Below are positions 35,615-44,645 of a DNA stretch of 64,000 nucleotides, in pieces. The notes under the pieces were generated by a model. The model did no database searches, was not told the origin of the DNA, and saw only the letters and a program-made list of their open reading frames with translations. The position numbers and the translations under genes are program-made. How positions within the stretch are numbered: the first letter of the stretch is position 1; each line of letters begins with the position of its first letter. This DNA is from Breoghania sp. (GTDB taxonomy: Bacteria > Pseudomonadota > Alphaproteobacteria > Rhizobiales > Stappiaceae): positions 682,001 through 746,000 of the forward strand of contig NZ_OY771475.1 in NCBI RefSeq assembly GCF_963674635.1, read 5' to 3'.

Positions 35615-36601
35615 GTGGCGAACGTTCTGGTGACCGGCGCCACGGGCTTTCTCGGTGGTCATGTGGTCGAGCGCCTTGCAAGGCAAGGGCGTTCCGTTCT
35701 GGCCCATGGGCGCGACGGCCGCAAATGCGAGGCTCTGGAGGCCGCTGGTCACACCGTCATGCGTGGTGACCTCAGCCTCGGTTTCGAGCCGGACTTTGGT
35801 CCGAGGTCAGGAAAGATCGACGCGATCATTCACTGTGCGGCTCTTTCGGCCCCCTTCGGCAGACTTCGGGATTTCCAGAGGGCCAACGTCGAAGCCACCA
35901 GCAATCTGGTAACTTTCGCCAGGCAGCAAGAGGTCCGACGCTTCGTTCTCATCTCCAGCCCGTCGGTTTACTTCACGTGCGCCGACCAGCTTGGTGTGCG
36001 CGAAGACGGTGTTCTGCCGAAGCCTTTCACGCCCTATGCGCGAACCAAGCGGGAGGCCGAGAAGATCGTTTTGGCCGCCAATGACATTGGCCCGATTGTC
36101 CTCAGGCCGCGTGGTATCTATGGCCGGGGCGATACGGCCCTTGTGCCCCGCCTCATTCATGCAGCAAACAAGGGGCCCTTGCCCTTGTTCCGAAAGGGCG
36201 CCGCACGCACGGACCTGACCTACGTAGACGATGTGGTCTCGGCCGTTCTCTGCGCCCTCAATGCTCCAGCCGCAGTGAATGGCGAGGTCCTGAATATTTC
36301 CGGCGGGGAGGTCCTGCCGATCCGGGAGGTCGCCGATGCCGCCTGCCGGCGTGCCGGGATCACTCCGCGCTGGAAGCCCATGCCCTTCACACCTGCGCTC
36401 ATGGCAGCGGCCATGTTGGAACGCGCTTGTCTCATGCTGCCGAGGGCGCCCGAGCCACCGGTTACACGTTACGGCCTTGGGTTATTTGCCTTTGCCCAGA
36501 GCCTCGACATCACGAAAGCACGGACCTTGCTGGGGTGGCGCCCCGAGATCGGCTTCGCGGAAGGACTGGAGAGGACTTTCCAGCCGGGGGCAGGGCCGTG
36601 A
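35615..36601 (+). CDS. NAD(P)-dependent epimerase/dehydratase-family reductase (OleD/3-beta-HSD-like)
   Basis: The 328-residue extended short-chain dehydrogenase starts with GTG at 35,615, directed by GGAGG at 35,601-35,605. The Rossmann motif is GATGFLGG (GxxGxxG, residues 8-15), the catalytic serine region is LISSPSVYF, and the YxxxK pair is Tyr141/Lys145 (PYARTKREAE). The later DLTYVDDVVSAV segment is typical of the 3-beta-hydroxysteroid dehydrogenase/OleD branch, which reduces a 2-alkyl-3-ketoacid. Directly behind a condensing enzyme, ketone reduction is the likely step. Its stop overlaps the GTG of the next gene. Confidence 0.88.
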   Translation: MANVLVTGATGFLGGHVVERLARQGRSVLAHGRDGRKCEALEAAGHTVMRGDLSLGFEPDFGPRSGKIDAIIHCAALSAPFGRLRDFQRANVEATSNLVTFARQQEVRRFVLISSPSVYFTCADQLGVREDGVLPKPFTPYARTKREAEKIVLAANDIGPIVLRPRGIYGRGDTALVPRLIHAANKGPLPLFRKGAARTDLTYVDDVVSAVLCALNAPAAVNGEVLNISGGEVLPIREVADAACRRAGITPRWKPMPFTPALMAAAMLERACLMLPRAPEPPVTRYGLGLFAFAQSLDITKARTLLGWRPEIGFAEGLERTFQPGAGP

Positions 36602-37428
36602 CACCGGTTTTTGCCAACAGCGCCCATGTCAGGGTTCCGGAGAGGATTGTAGTCCGCAAGGGAAAATGGCGTCCCATAGATCTACGGGTGCGATACGGTC
36701 TTTGCCTGCACCCCGACAAGGGCCCCGTTCTCATCGATACCGGCTATACGGCACATGCCCTCCATGCTGGCCAGCGCTCACTGGCGCTTCGGCTTTACGG
36801 ATCCGTTCTTTCCCCCCGGTTGGTTCCCGAAAATCAACCGGAGGTCTTTTTGCGCCGGTTCAGTCTTTCGCCCGCCGATGTCAATCTCGTGGTTCTGACC
36901 CATTTTCATGCCGATCACGTTTCCGGATTGCAGCTCTTTCCGAACGCAAGGTTCATCGCTGACGCGGACGCCTGGCGCCGGATTGCTTCATGTTCGCGAG
37001 TGGGTCAGCTGCGCCATGGTGTCTTTTCCGAATTGATCCCGCCCGATTTCAGCCGGCGACTTGAGCCACTCGCCGATTGCGCCGGGGTCGATTGTCAGCG
37101 CTACGGATTCTCAGGCAAGGATCTGTTGGGAGACGGCAGCATGATCGCCGTTGACTTGCCGGGGCATGCGGCGGGGCATTTCGGCATCCTTTTTCCGCGT
37201 CAGGATCCCCCCTTGTTCTACGCGGTCGACGCACAGTGGGTTCACGCCGCATTGAGCAGCAACCGGCGCCCCGGCTTTCCTGCAAGCCTCATTGCCCATG
37301 ACGCTGGCGCTCAGGCTGACACCACACGATTACTCCAAGGGCTTGAAAAACAAGGCGTCGATGTTTTGCTATGCCATGATCCAGCAATGACACACCATGA
37401 TTCCGACGGTAAGGGAGGTGTCCCATGA
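36598..37428 (+). CDS. Metallo-beta-lactamase-fold hydrolase
   Basis: This 276-residue MBL-fold protein has the zinc-binding HxHxDH in LTHFHADHVSG (His102, His104, Asp106, His107), a further His190 (DLPGHAAGHFG), bridging Asp211 (FYAVDAQW) and His260 (LLCHDP): a complete dinuclear site. The layout resembles AHL lactonases and other lactone or thioester hydrolases. The GTG at 36,598 overlaps the previous stop (GTGA); the frame is open further upstream, inside the reductase gene, but that part is not protein-like. In this operon it may act on an acyl thioester or lactone intermediate; this is inference from fold and position. Confidence 0.88.
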   Translation: MTPVFANSAHVRVPERIVVRKGKWRPIDLRVRYGLCLHPDKGPVLIDTGYTAHALHAGQRSLALRLYGSVLSPRLVPENQPEVFLRRFSLSPADVNLVVLTHFHADHVSGLQLFPNARFIADADAWRRIASCSRVGQLRHGVFSELIPPDFSRRLEPLADCAGVDCQRYGFSGKDLLGDGSMIAVDLPGHAAGHFGILFPRQDPPLFYAVDAQWVHAALSSNRRPGFPASLIAHDAGAQADTTRLLQGLEKQGVDVLLCHDPAMTHHDSDGKGGVP

Positions 37429-38699
37429 GCGCTTCGGCGGAGGTGATTGCATCCTTCATCCGGACGCTTTGGCTGTCGCGCAAGTCATTGGATCGGCAAC
37501 GGTTCGAGCGCTTGCAACACAGGGCGATCATGCGATGGCTTGCCCGCGATGTGCCGAGGGTTTCATTCTATGCTGGATCGGCCCTCTCACTGGATCAGTT
37601 GCCCGTCGTCGACAAGGCGATGCAAATGGCTCGGTTTGAGCAGTTCAATCAATTTGGACTGACGGCGCAGGAAATCCGCTCAACCCTGGCACAGGGATCC
37701 TTCCAGATTGATGGGCATACGGTTGGCGCAAGCACGGGAACCAGCGGCAACCGCGGGGTATTTGTCGTCTCCCGGCAGGAAAGCAATGCCTGGCTTGGAT
37801 CGATCCTTGCCAAGACGATCCCGGACATGCTGTTGAAACGGCCCCGGGTGGCGATCCTCCTGCCCCAGAACACCGGCCTCTATGATAACGCGGCCCGCTC
37901 GCGGGTTCTGGATCTCGCCTTCTTCAACCTCACGACCGCTCCGCACCAGCTGCGTGGGGAGCTGGAAGGTTTCGCGCCAACCGTTGTCGTCGCCCCTCCG
38001 AAAGTCCTGCGATATCTCGCGGAGGAAAAGAGTTCCATTCGCCCGCAGCGGATTTTCTCTGCGGCCGAAACCCTGGACCCGGTCGACCGCTCCCCCGTCG
38101 AGGCCTTCTTTGGCCTGCGGCTGGAGCAGATCTACATGGCAACGGAAGGTCTGTTTGCAGTCACATGCCGTCATGGCAATCTGCATCTGGCCGAGGACTC
38201 CGTCCATTTCGAGTTCGAGCCGGTAGGGAAGGGGCTGGTCTCGCCCCTGGTGAGCACGTTCAGGCGTAATGTCCAGATCATGGCTCGCTACCGGATGAAC
38301 GATCTGCTTCGCCTGTCGCCGCAATCGTGTCCCTGCGGCTCCCCCCTTCGGCACGTCACGGAAATTGTCGGCCGTCAGGACGACATCTTCCGTCTTGCCT
38401 CGCCCACCGGACCGGTGATGGTGACGCCAGATGTTTTGCGCAATGCCGTGTTGAATGCCGATCCTCGCATAACCGATTTCCGGATCGTTCAGACCGCTAC
38501 GGACTGCATCGAGGTGTCGCTGGCGCCTGATCTGCCTGAGGAGGCGGCTTCGGCAGCTCTTCGTTCACTCCAGGCGCTTCTGGAGGGGCGGGGTGCCAAG
38601 GTGAATGTCGTTCTCTTGCAGCGTCTGCTTGAGTTGGAGACTGGGCGCAAGCTGCGCCGGGTCGAATGCCGGCTTGTCGATGCGCAGGTGTCTCGGTGA
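37425..38699 (+). CDS. PaaK/F390-synthetase-like adenylate-forming enzyme
   Basis: The 424-residue protein belongs to the short AMP-forming ligase group that includes phenylacetate-CoA ligase and coenzyme F390 synthetase-related proteins. The P-loop is GASTGTSGNRG, the adenine-binding region is IYMATEGLFAVTC, and a cysteine-containing LSPQSCPCGSPLRHV block (as in PaaK relatives) precedes EIVGRQDDIFRL, equivalent to the hinge. It probably activates a carboxylic acid as acyl-AMP. The start overlaps the hydrolase stop by ATGA. In ole pathways the adenylating enzyme OleC forms a beta-lactone; this protein occupies a comparable place but is from a different branch. Confidence 0.85.
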   Translation: MSASAEVIASFIRTLWLSRKSLDRQRFERLQHRAIMRWLARDVPRVSFYAGSALSLDQLPVVDKAMQMARFEQFNQFGLTAQEIRSTLAQGSFQIDGHTVGASTGTSGNRGVFVVSRQESNAWLGSILAKTIPDMLLKRPRVAILLPQNTGLYDNAARSRVLDLAFFNLTTAPHQLRGELEGFAPTVVVAPPKVLRYLAEEKSSIRPQRIFSAAETLDPVDRSPVEAFFGLRLEQIYMATEGLFAVTCRHGNLHLAEDSVHFEFEPVGKGLVSPLVSTFRRNVQIMARYRMNDLLRLSPQSCPCGSPLRHVTEIVGRQDDIFRLASPTGPVMVTPDVLRNAVLNADPRITDFRIVQTATDCIEVSLAPDLPEEAASAALRSLQALLEGRGAKVNVVLLQRLLELETGRKLRRVECRLVDAQVSR

Positions 38700-39832
38700 G
38701 CCTGCCCGATGACGAGCATACCGGGCACTCAGGCCAGAAGCGGGTCGCCAATGATCCGGGGCAGGTTGCGGCTCTGGTGCAACTGTTTCAAGACTATGCC
38801 TGCCAAGAGCTGATCGCCAACCTGGAAACTCAGCTGAAAAGCGTTGAAATTGCCGGAAATGCGTTTCCGCTGACAGTGAATGATGGCACTCCGACTTGCT
38901 ACATTTGCAGCCCCGCTGCGGCCTATATCGACTACGCTCTCGATGAAACCCGTAATTTTGGCGGCTTTCCAAGGTTACAGAAAGCGATATGCAGGCTGAT
39001 TTCAGGACTTGCCCCGCTCGTCCGCGCCAGCGGGCTTGACCGGCAGGTCCAGCTGAACAACTGGCTGTTTTCAACCAATCCGGTTCCCGACCTGGACCGC
39101 GATACGGTGCGGCAGATCAGAAGCGAATTGACTCAAGTGTATCCGACCCACGCCATCGTGCTCCGCTCGCTCAACGAGCTCGCCGACGAGGCGAGCTTGG
39201 TAGCTCTGAGACAGGAGGGATTCAGGATTCTGCCCGCCCGGCAGATCTATCTTGTGGCCGATGCGGACAAGGCAGCAGGCTTGAAGAACATGCGGGCCGA
39301 TACCAACCGTCTTAAACGGACGCATTTTCAGTATGCTGGCAATGGCGATTTCCTTGAGGAAGATTATCCACGCTGCGCTCGCCTCTATGAGATGCTTTAT
39401 CTCGTCAAATACACCCCGCTAAACCCTCAATACACCGCAACCTATATCCGGCGTATGCACGAGGCAGGACTTCTCCGCCTGGCCGGATTGCGTGACAGCA
39501 CGGGAAAACTGGTTGCGGTGAGCGGGACGTTCCTGAATGGGCGGACATTGACCCAGCCGATTGTGGGCTACGACACAAGCCTGCCGAAGACAGAAGGCCT
39601 TTACCGGATGGTCATGGCCATGGCTCAGGCAGAAGCGCGGAGAACCGGCGCCTTCTTCAACGTCAGCGCCGGGGCCGCCGACTTCAAGCGGCGACGCGGG
39701 GCCGTTCCAGTCATCGAGTTCACAGCGGTTTATATCCGCCACTTGCCGTTGCGCATGCGCCTTGCGACAGCGATCATGGAAATCGCCCTTCGGACCATCG
39801 GTATTCCCCTCCTTAGAAAGTTTGAACTATGA
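38696..39832 (+). CDS. GNAT/FemAB-like acyltransferase-fold protein
   Basis: This 378-residue protein starts with GTG at 38,696, overlapping the previous stop as GTGA; the longer open frame is not used. The C-terminal half has features of the acyl-CoA N-acyltransferase fold: RLYEMLYLVKYTPLNPQYT, the strand pair LAGLRDSTGKLVAVSGTFL, and GLYRMVMAMAQAEARRTG, then ADFKRRRGAVPVIEF near the end. No catalytic residue can be assigned by eye. Its place in the operon suggests transfer of an acyl or aminoacyl group, or a scaffold role. The N-terminal 130 residues are not recognised. Confidence 0.75.
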   Translation: MSLPDDEHTGHSGQKRVANDPGQVAALVQLFQDYACQELIANLETQLKSVEIAGNAFPLTVNDGTPTCYICSPAAAYIDYALDETRNFGGFPRLQKAICRLISGLAPLVRASGLDRQVQLNNWLFSTNPVPDLDRDTVRQIRSELTQVYPTHAIVLRSLNELADEASLVALRQEGFRILPARQIYLVADADKAAGLKNMRADTNRLKRTHFQYAGNGDFLEEDYPRCARLYEMLYLVKYTPLNPQYTATYIRRMHEAGLLRLAGLRDSTGKLVAVSGTFLNGRTLTQPIVGYDTSLPKTEGLYRMVMAMAQAEARRTGAFFNVSAGAADFKRRRGAVPVIEFTAVYIRHLPLRMRLATAIMEIALRTIGIPLLRKFEL

Positions 39833-40818
39833 GCCAATTCAAGGATCAATGGGCCGCCGTCGCCCTGTCGGCCGATGTTGGGCGCAAACCTAAGCGCATT
39901 TTCCTCAATGGCGTTCCGATCGTCCTGTTCCGGGGGCGTGACGGGGTGGCAGCCCTGCCGGATCGCTGCCCCCATCGTCTGGTCGCGCTTTCGGAGGGGA
40001 GGGTCGTCGACGGAGACATCGAATGCCCCTATCACGGCTGGCGGTTCAATGGGGACGGTCGATGCACCGCCATTCCGGGTCACATCGGCAAACTGCCTGT
40101 CTACAGGACGCAGACCTATCGCACGATGGAGCGGGAAGGCGCGATCTTTGTCTCGGCCGGCAGCCCGGCGCAGCCCCCCTATGTACATTGCATGGAAGGT
40201 CAGGATGTGGTCGTGCGCCGTGTGCGCAGTTCGACCCAGTCAACGGTTCTGGACGCTGCGGAGAACATCCTCGATGCCACCCATACCCACTTCACGCACA
40301 AGAACCTGTTGCGCGGACTGAGCGCGAAACGTCACAAGGTGACAGTTGAAATCACCGGAGGTGAGGGCTGGATCCAGGCGGACTACATCGGCGAAAATCG
40401 ACAGGAAGGCATCGTCAGCAAGTTGCTCGAAGGCGAGCGGACCAGAACCGTTGGTCGGTTCCGGGCTCCGGGAATAGCCGAGCTGGAATACTGGGGGCCG
40501 AAAGGATTGGCTTTGGCAACAACCTTCCATCTTCGCCGGGCCGATGCGGAAACGGTCGAAGGTATCGGCTGGCTCATGGGGCCCCGCAAAGGTGGCCTCG
40601 GCCATCTTATGGCCCTTGCCTTCAAACCGCTATTCTCCGTCGCGCTCAACCAGGACCGGCGTGTTCTGCGTTCGGCCAGCTTGAATAGTCGCTTCACGCC
40701 GGATGCCCGCCCAGTGATCGGTCCGCTGGACTTTCTACGCAAGGATATCGAGGCTATCCTGAAGGGAGAGCCTCATTCGGCGATGGAAGTATCGCGCAGA
40801 GCCTCCATCGAGCTCTGA
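39829..40818 (+). CDS. Rieske [2Fe-2S] non-haem iron oxygenase
   Basis: The 329-residue oxygenase alpha-subunit-like protein has the Rieske motif C47-P-H49 and C66-PYH69-G, and a mononuclear iron site in ENILDATHTHFTH (Asn146, Asp149, His152, His157). It resembles the VanA/PaO/chlorophyllide oxygenase group, which hydroxylates or demethylates using electrons from a separate reductase. No reductase gene is in the operon. The start overlaps the acyltransferase stop (ATGA). Its last 46 bases overlap the convergent ATP-grasp gene. It probably oxidises the product of the preceding condensing and reducing steps. Confidence 0.92.
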   Translation: MSQFKDQWAAVALSADVGRKPKRIFLNGVPIVLFRGRDGVAALPDRCPHRLVALSEGRVVDGDIECPYHGWRFNGDGRCTAIPGHIGKLPVYRTQTYRTMEREGAIFVSAGSPAQPPYVHCMEGQDVVVRRVRSSTQSTVLDAAENILDATHTHFTHKNLLRGLSAKRHKVTVEITGGEGWIQADYIGENRQEGIVSKLLEGERTRTVGRFRAPGIAELEYWGPKGLALATTFHLRRADAETVEGIGWLMGPRKGGLGHLMALAFKPLFSVALNQDRRVLRSASLNSRFTPDARPVIGPLDFLRKDIEAILKGEPHSAMEVSRRASIEL

Positions 40819-41990
40819 GCCGGGCCGTTCCACTCGATGTCGCGGGTTGCAGCCTGCTGGGGGGAGATGCGCTCGCGGAAAGCTATTCCGATGATTTCCG
40901 CAAAGGCCTTCCATTGGGCGCTGGCGCTCAGGTTGTCGCCGTCCCAAGTGAAAATATCATCCATACGCCGCAGATCCCGAAAGAAGGCACCAAGCTGTTT
41001 TCGCCTGAAGGCTTGCGGGAGCCCGTAGATCCACATGGCGAGGCGGGAGCCTTGCATGCCTTCGATATCCGGTTTCACCTCGTCTGCGGCCCCCAGACAT
41101 GCGGCGATGAAGGCAGCTGGCTGGTGAAAGAAGTGGACGCCGCTGGTCGCCCGCGGATTGCATTCCAGCGGCCAGACCGTACCGTCAGTATCGCACATGA
41201 GATCAAACGATAGCTGGCCGGTCCAGCCGGTTTTTTCCGCGAATGTCTCCACAAAACCTCGGGCAGCCGGTGCGGTGACCATCTCGAAGCAAATCCCCGC
41301 ACCCTTTCCGGCCCGGTACAGTGAGCGATAGAACGCAGCCGCCTTGAGCCTGCCTTCGACCGCAATGGCATAGACGCTGATCTCGTCGCCGTCGATGAAG
41401 CTCTGTGCAACCCAGGGGGATGACGACGTTGGCTGAACGTGGAGGAGATCCGTATAATGCGGGCGCAACAGTGTGTGGCTTGCAAAGCGCGACCAGACCG
41501 GCTTGAAGACGAGATCTGTCGTCTGTCTGCCTAACTCCTCAAGGTCAGCGCGTGAGACCAGAAGCCTGGTTTCGGGCGCTCTCAAGCCCATCGCCCTAAC
41601 CATTTCGATGAATTGGAATTTGTTGTGCGCGGCCGCCACAAGATCGAGATGCGGGGCAAACAGCCGGGCTGGCATGGCACGATCGCGCCAGATCTCCCCC
41701 AGATAAAAGATCTCCTCGCATGTCGGTACGACCAGGGAAATGCGCTGGCTCTGAAGCAAGTCGGCAAGCCTTTCGGCATAGTTTGCCGGTTCGTCTTTTG
41801 GCTTTGGCAGTCGGGAATACGCCGTGCAGGCACGGCTTGACCGTGCCAGAGGCCAGCTCAGGCTGTCGGCCAGAACTATCCTGTGGCCGGCCGAATGAAA
41901 CAGGCGGGCCAGATGCAGCGCGGCTGGTGCCCGCGCGCCGGTAATGAGTATGTTTTCAGCTGAAGTTGTCACGTGTTGCCGGGAGCGCAT
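40773..41990 (-). CDS. ATP-grasp domain protein (carboxylate-amine ligase-like)
   Basis: The 405-residue protein begins with a Rossmann-like pre-ATP-grasp strand (ENILITGARAPAALHLARLF) and has the ATP-grasp core: VFKPVWSRFASHTLL for ATP binding, WVAQSFIDGDEISVYAIAV, and LSFDLMCDTDGTVWPLECNPR with the metal-binding Asp/Glu/Asn set. Such enzymes form an acyl phosphate and join it to an amine or thiol. It is transcribed towards the Rieske gene and overlaps it at the 3' end, so it shares the locus but not the transcript. A role in ligating an amino acid to the operon's product is plausible but unproven. A GTG at 41,972 is an alternative start. Confidence 0.82.
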   Translation of the reverse strand: MRSRQHVTTSAENILITGARAPAALHLARLFHSAGHRIVLADSLSWPLARSSRACTAYSRLPKPKDEPANYAERLADLLQSQRISLVVPTCEEIFYLGEIWRDRAMPARLFAPHLDLVAAAHNKFQFIEMVRAMGLRAPETRLLVSRADLEELGRQTTDLVFKPVWSRFASHTLLRPHYTDLLHVQPTSSSPWVAQSFIDGDEISVYAIAVEGRLKAAAFYRSLYRAGKGAGICFEMVTAPAARGFVETFAEKTGWTGQLSFDLMCDTDGTVWPLECNPRATSGVHFFHQPAAFIAACLGAADEVKPDIEGMQGSRLAMWIYGLPQAFRRKQLGAFFRDLRRMDDIFTWDGDNLSASAQWKAFAEIIGIAFRERISPQQAATRDIEWNGPAQSSMEALRDTSIAE

Positions 41991-42493
41991 TCAGAATTCT
42001 ATGAGATGATATGGGAAACGCACCCAACTTGTTAGTGTCAATGCCACCGAAGACCGAGGCACAGTTTCGCGCTGCAAAGGTCTGGCACCAATCTGAAATT
42101 GATGGGCGGCGTTGGGGGGGGCGAGCAGGCGTGGAGCGAAGCCGGCTGTCGAATATTGGTCAGTCACTCGGTCTGACATCGTTCCTTGCGGCGAGGGATC
42201 AGCACCTCGTCGTCGCGTTGAAGCTCCAGAAATATCACCGTAGTAAATCGAGTGGCATAGTCGGCGACACCAGTGCGTTCACACATCGATCGCGCCTCGC
42301 GACCATCAACCGGCGCGGCGAAGTCTGGATACCACACCGCCTGTCGAAGCAAGCCAGACGTGCAATTGAGGAACTTGTTATCGACCGGAGACGCGATTTT
42401 TACCCGCGATTTCGAGCCACCGCCGGTCTTCCCGACGAGAGGCTTGCGCGTGGAGCTCAACTCCCGATTGATCCCGAGTGCTTGCGTCTCTTC

Positions 42494-42520
42494 TTGGAGA
42501 AATTGGAGAAATTGGAGAAA
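42494..42520 (+). repeat. Three tandem copies of TTGGAGAAA
   Basis: The 9-base unit occurs three times in direct succession at 42,494-42,502, 42,503-42,511 and 42,512-42,520. Its function is unknown; it may be simple slippage. Confidence 0.8.
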
Positions 42521-42792
42521 GTCGACGCAGCTCCGCAATAAGGCGAAGCGATATTGTCAGGTCGACTGCGATCATTGCGACAGCGCACTGGTTACTCCGA
42601 CAAGTTCAGCATCGAGAACGAGGTCGGACGTACGTCCGCTTCGGCAAGTCGAAATGTCGAGAGCGGCCCGTCAGTTTCCGGCCCCGAGGCAGATAGACCG
42701 CCATACGCTGCGACGCGGGCAAAGTCTGAGAAGGGCGGGGAGCGGACTTTCGCTGCTGATTGCTCAAGCTCTGCTGAGCGGAGCAACTATCT

Positions 42793-42826
42793 TGCCGATT
42801 TATGCGCAGAATGCCGATTTATGCGC
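42793..42826 (+). repeat. Direct repeat TGCCGATTTATGCGC x2, period 19
   Basis: Two perfect 15-base copies (42,793-42,807 and 42,812-42,826) stand just before the end of the DUF4062 gene. Spaced about two helical turns apart, they could be a recombinase or regulator binding site; this is inference. Confidence 0.75.
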
Positions 42827-42840
42827 TATGAGAAAAAGGG

Positions 42841-43866
42841 CTACTCAAGTGCGATTGCTGCATCATCAGCTGACTTGACCACATTCTCTCGCAACATATG
42901 GGCCAACCCTTGGTTAGTTAGCTGATGAAAAACTTCATGCCCTCCGTTTTTCAGATTATAGGTAGCAGCTCGCATCATGCCCAATGCCTCCATCTGCATG
43001 AGGATGCGTTGTTTGTCCGCCATGTCGATCGTTATGTTTGTTTCAGCGCTTAGGTTGGCTACCTTTCTAAGCACGCTATCAAGCGAAGAACTAATCCCTG
43101 ATGTATTTGATGGCGTACGAAATTGAGGGCCAATTGCTGCCAATATCGCTCGCCATGTCATTGATGATGTACGGGGTGTCTTCCGAACATTCGAACCACC
43201 AACTCTCGGCTTTGACTCGAAGTGAATGATGAATTCTTCATCCAGTCCGGCAAGATTGATATTATCGAAAATCGGCGGTTGCTTGGCAGCGGAAATAATA
43301 GATCGTAACTCCTCATTTTCCTTTCTGAGGTTATTAATATCATTCAATATTTCGTTACTGGCGGCTGTATCAGCTCTGATCCAGCCCACACCTTCAAAAG
43401 TTACCCGCGCCTGTGACAGCGCCGCGAGTGCTTTAGTAGAAAGTTCGTCGGGATTCGCCCAAAAATCGACCATAGATTCATTCTTCAAAGAATCGATAAA
43501 TGTGGAAAGTCTCTGCTTGTTCTCTAGGTCTTCCTCGATCTTATTTATGGGCAGGTTTTCGAGGTCGTTCCTGATAAAGGCGAGAACTGGGATACCCATG
43601 GATTTGGCATGCAAAAACTCTTTTTCTGTGTAACTCAAGCCATCCTCAGCCAGTGATCCATAGCGACCTGCCAAAATCAAAATGTAGTAGTCACAGCGAT
43701 CAATAACTCTTTCGATGAAGCTCATTTGTTTTTGGCTCGAAGCTGGGAATATTTCCATACCTTCAGCCACATACCCCGCCTTCGCTACCGCCTCACTGAC
43801 CTTCTTTCGCTCCTCTATGAGGTCGCTGTATGTTGAGCTAACAAAAACGTGAAATATCTTTTCCAT
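42841..43866 (-). CDS. DUF4062 (TIR-like) domain protein
   Basis: This is a 341-residue protein from the ATG at 43,866 (MEKIFHVFVSSTYSDLIEER), a start that places the conserved VFVSSTYxDLxxER of DUF4062 at the N-terminus. Further family features are GMEIFPASS, the IDRCDYYILILAGRYGS strand and LSYTEKEFLHA. DUF4062 domains are distant relatives of TIR/SLOG-type nucleotide-processing domains and often occur in defence-related proteins. A coiled-coil (EILNDINNLRKENEELRSII, about residues 175-200) separates it from a C-terminal region that looks like a winged-helix (QRILMQMEALGMMRAATY). The gene is visibly AT-richer than its left neighbours, consistent with transfer. Effector activity is not established. 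Confidence 0.82.
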   Translation of the reverse strand: MEKIFHVFVSSTYSDLIEERKKVSEAVAKAGYVAEGMEIFPASSQKQMSFIERVIDRCDYYILILAGRYGSLAEDGLSYTEKEFLHAKSMGIPVLAFIRNDLENLPINKIEEDLENKQRLSTFIDSLKNESMVDFWANPDELSTKALAALSQARVTFEGVGWIRADTAASNEILNDINNLRKENEELRSIISAAKQPPIFDNINLAGLDEEFIIHFESKPRVGGSNVRKTPRTSSMTWRAILAAIGPQFRTPSNTSGISSSLDSVLRKVANLSAETNITIDMADKQRILMQMEALGMMRAATYNLKNGGHEVFHQLTNQGLAHMLRENVVKSADDAAIALE

Positions 43867-44007
43867 GAATGACCCCAACGTGCCGACCACATTACTACGA
43901 CTGGGCTTTGCTAGAGCTACCCCCTGAAATGTTAGCCCGAAAAAATCCGTTGCAAAACATTCATTTCTGCGACGATACTCGAATAATATGTTGAGAGAAA
44001 GTCATCC

Positions 44008-44205
44008 ATGACAGAAGAAAAAATAACAATAACTTTAGAGATACCAAATGCACAAATGGCCCTATATGAAATGGAGGCGAATAAAATTGGCGTAGCCAAG
44101 GAAAATGTAATATTAACTCACTTATTAGGAAACACAACGCAAAACGCCGAATACGAAAAAGCATTAAATTCATTTATTGAGATACATAATCATGGAATAA
44201 GATAG
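44008..44205 (+). CDS. Small AT-rich hypothetical protein
   Basis: A 65-codon frame (MTEEKITITLEIPNAQMALY at its start) is followed by an acidic and basic helical tail. Codon use is AT-rich throughout, unlike the surrounding GC-rich genome. No motif was recognised. It lies on the opposite strand to the DUF4062 gene and just ahead of a small hydrophobic frame, with which it may form a foreign two-gene unit. Confidence 0.5.
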   Translation: MTEEKITITLEIPNAQMALYEMEANKIGVAKENVILTHLLGNTTQNAEYEKALNSFIEIHNHGIR

Positions 44206-44220
44206 AAATTTTTCTACTAT

Positions 44221-44466
44221 ATGGGTGGATTATTACTTTGATGCCTATCTGTTATTGTAGGTGCATGGCTTTTTATGGGAGGAATAATTGGGAAAACGTC
44301 ATTTACGTTTGAAGCGCTTGGGTTGGCCCAAACGTCATTGACAGACGCGGGGCCTGGTGCTGTATTATTTGTAATAGGCCTATTTTTTGTGATATTTACC
44401 CGCCTCAAAGTGACCCATGAATTTACTAACTTGGAACAAAAAAATAATATAAGCTACGCAAGTTAA
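44221..44466 (+). pseudogene. Small two-helix membrane protein interrupted by TGA
   Basis: From ATG at 44,221 the frame reads MGGLLL, then TGA (44,239-44,241), then CLSVIVGAWLFMGGIIGK and a second hydrophobic helix AVLFVIGLFFVIFTRLKV, ending at 44,466. The hydrophobic helix runs straight across the stop, where TGG (Trp) would fit, suggesting a nonsense mutation. Translation could restart at ATG 44,275, giving a 63-residue protein with only one full helix. No family was recognised. Confidence 0.4.
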
Positions 44467-44645
44467 GCAGGTAAAGCGGACACTGATTTTCGTAATTTAC
44501 TTTATCACCCATGGCCCGAGTAGCCACTGGGTCACATCCATGTTATCGCCTGTTTCATGACATATCTGGCGTGTTTAGCCAGAACGGGAACAGATACGGG
44601 GTGATTGCCCTTCCAGCAAACGTGAAGTGCGTTTACCATTATTCA

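Larger units (their letters stand above)
41991..42840. other. Gene-poor junction at the left edge of the island
   Basis: This 850-base stretch holds overlapping open frames on both strands (42,011-42,541 plus; 42,164-42,538 minus) with no recognisable domain and unconvincing codon use, so neither is called. It includes two short tandem repeats, listed separately. It separates the biosynthetic operon from the AT-richer DUF4062 gene and may be a degenerate mobile-element border. Confidence 0.4.

Noticed and set aside
42011..42541. 176-codon plus-strand frame after the ATP-grasp gene
   Set aside because: It overlaps an equally open minus-strand frame, codon use is not gene-like and no motif is present; described as intergenic.
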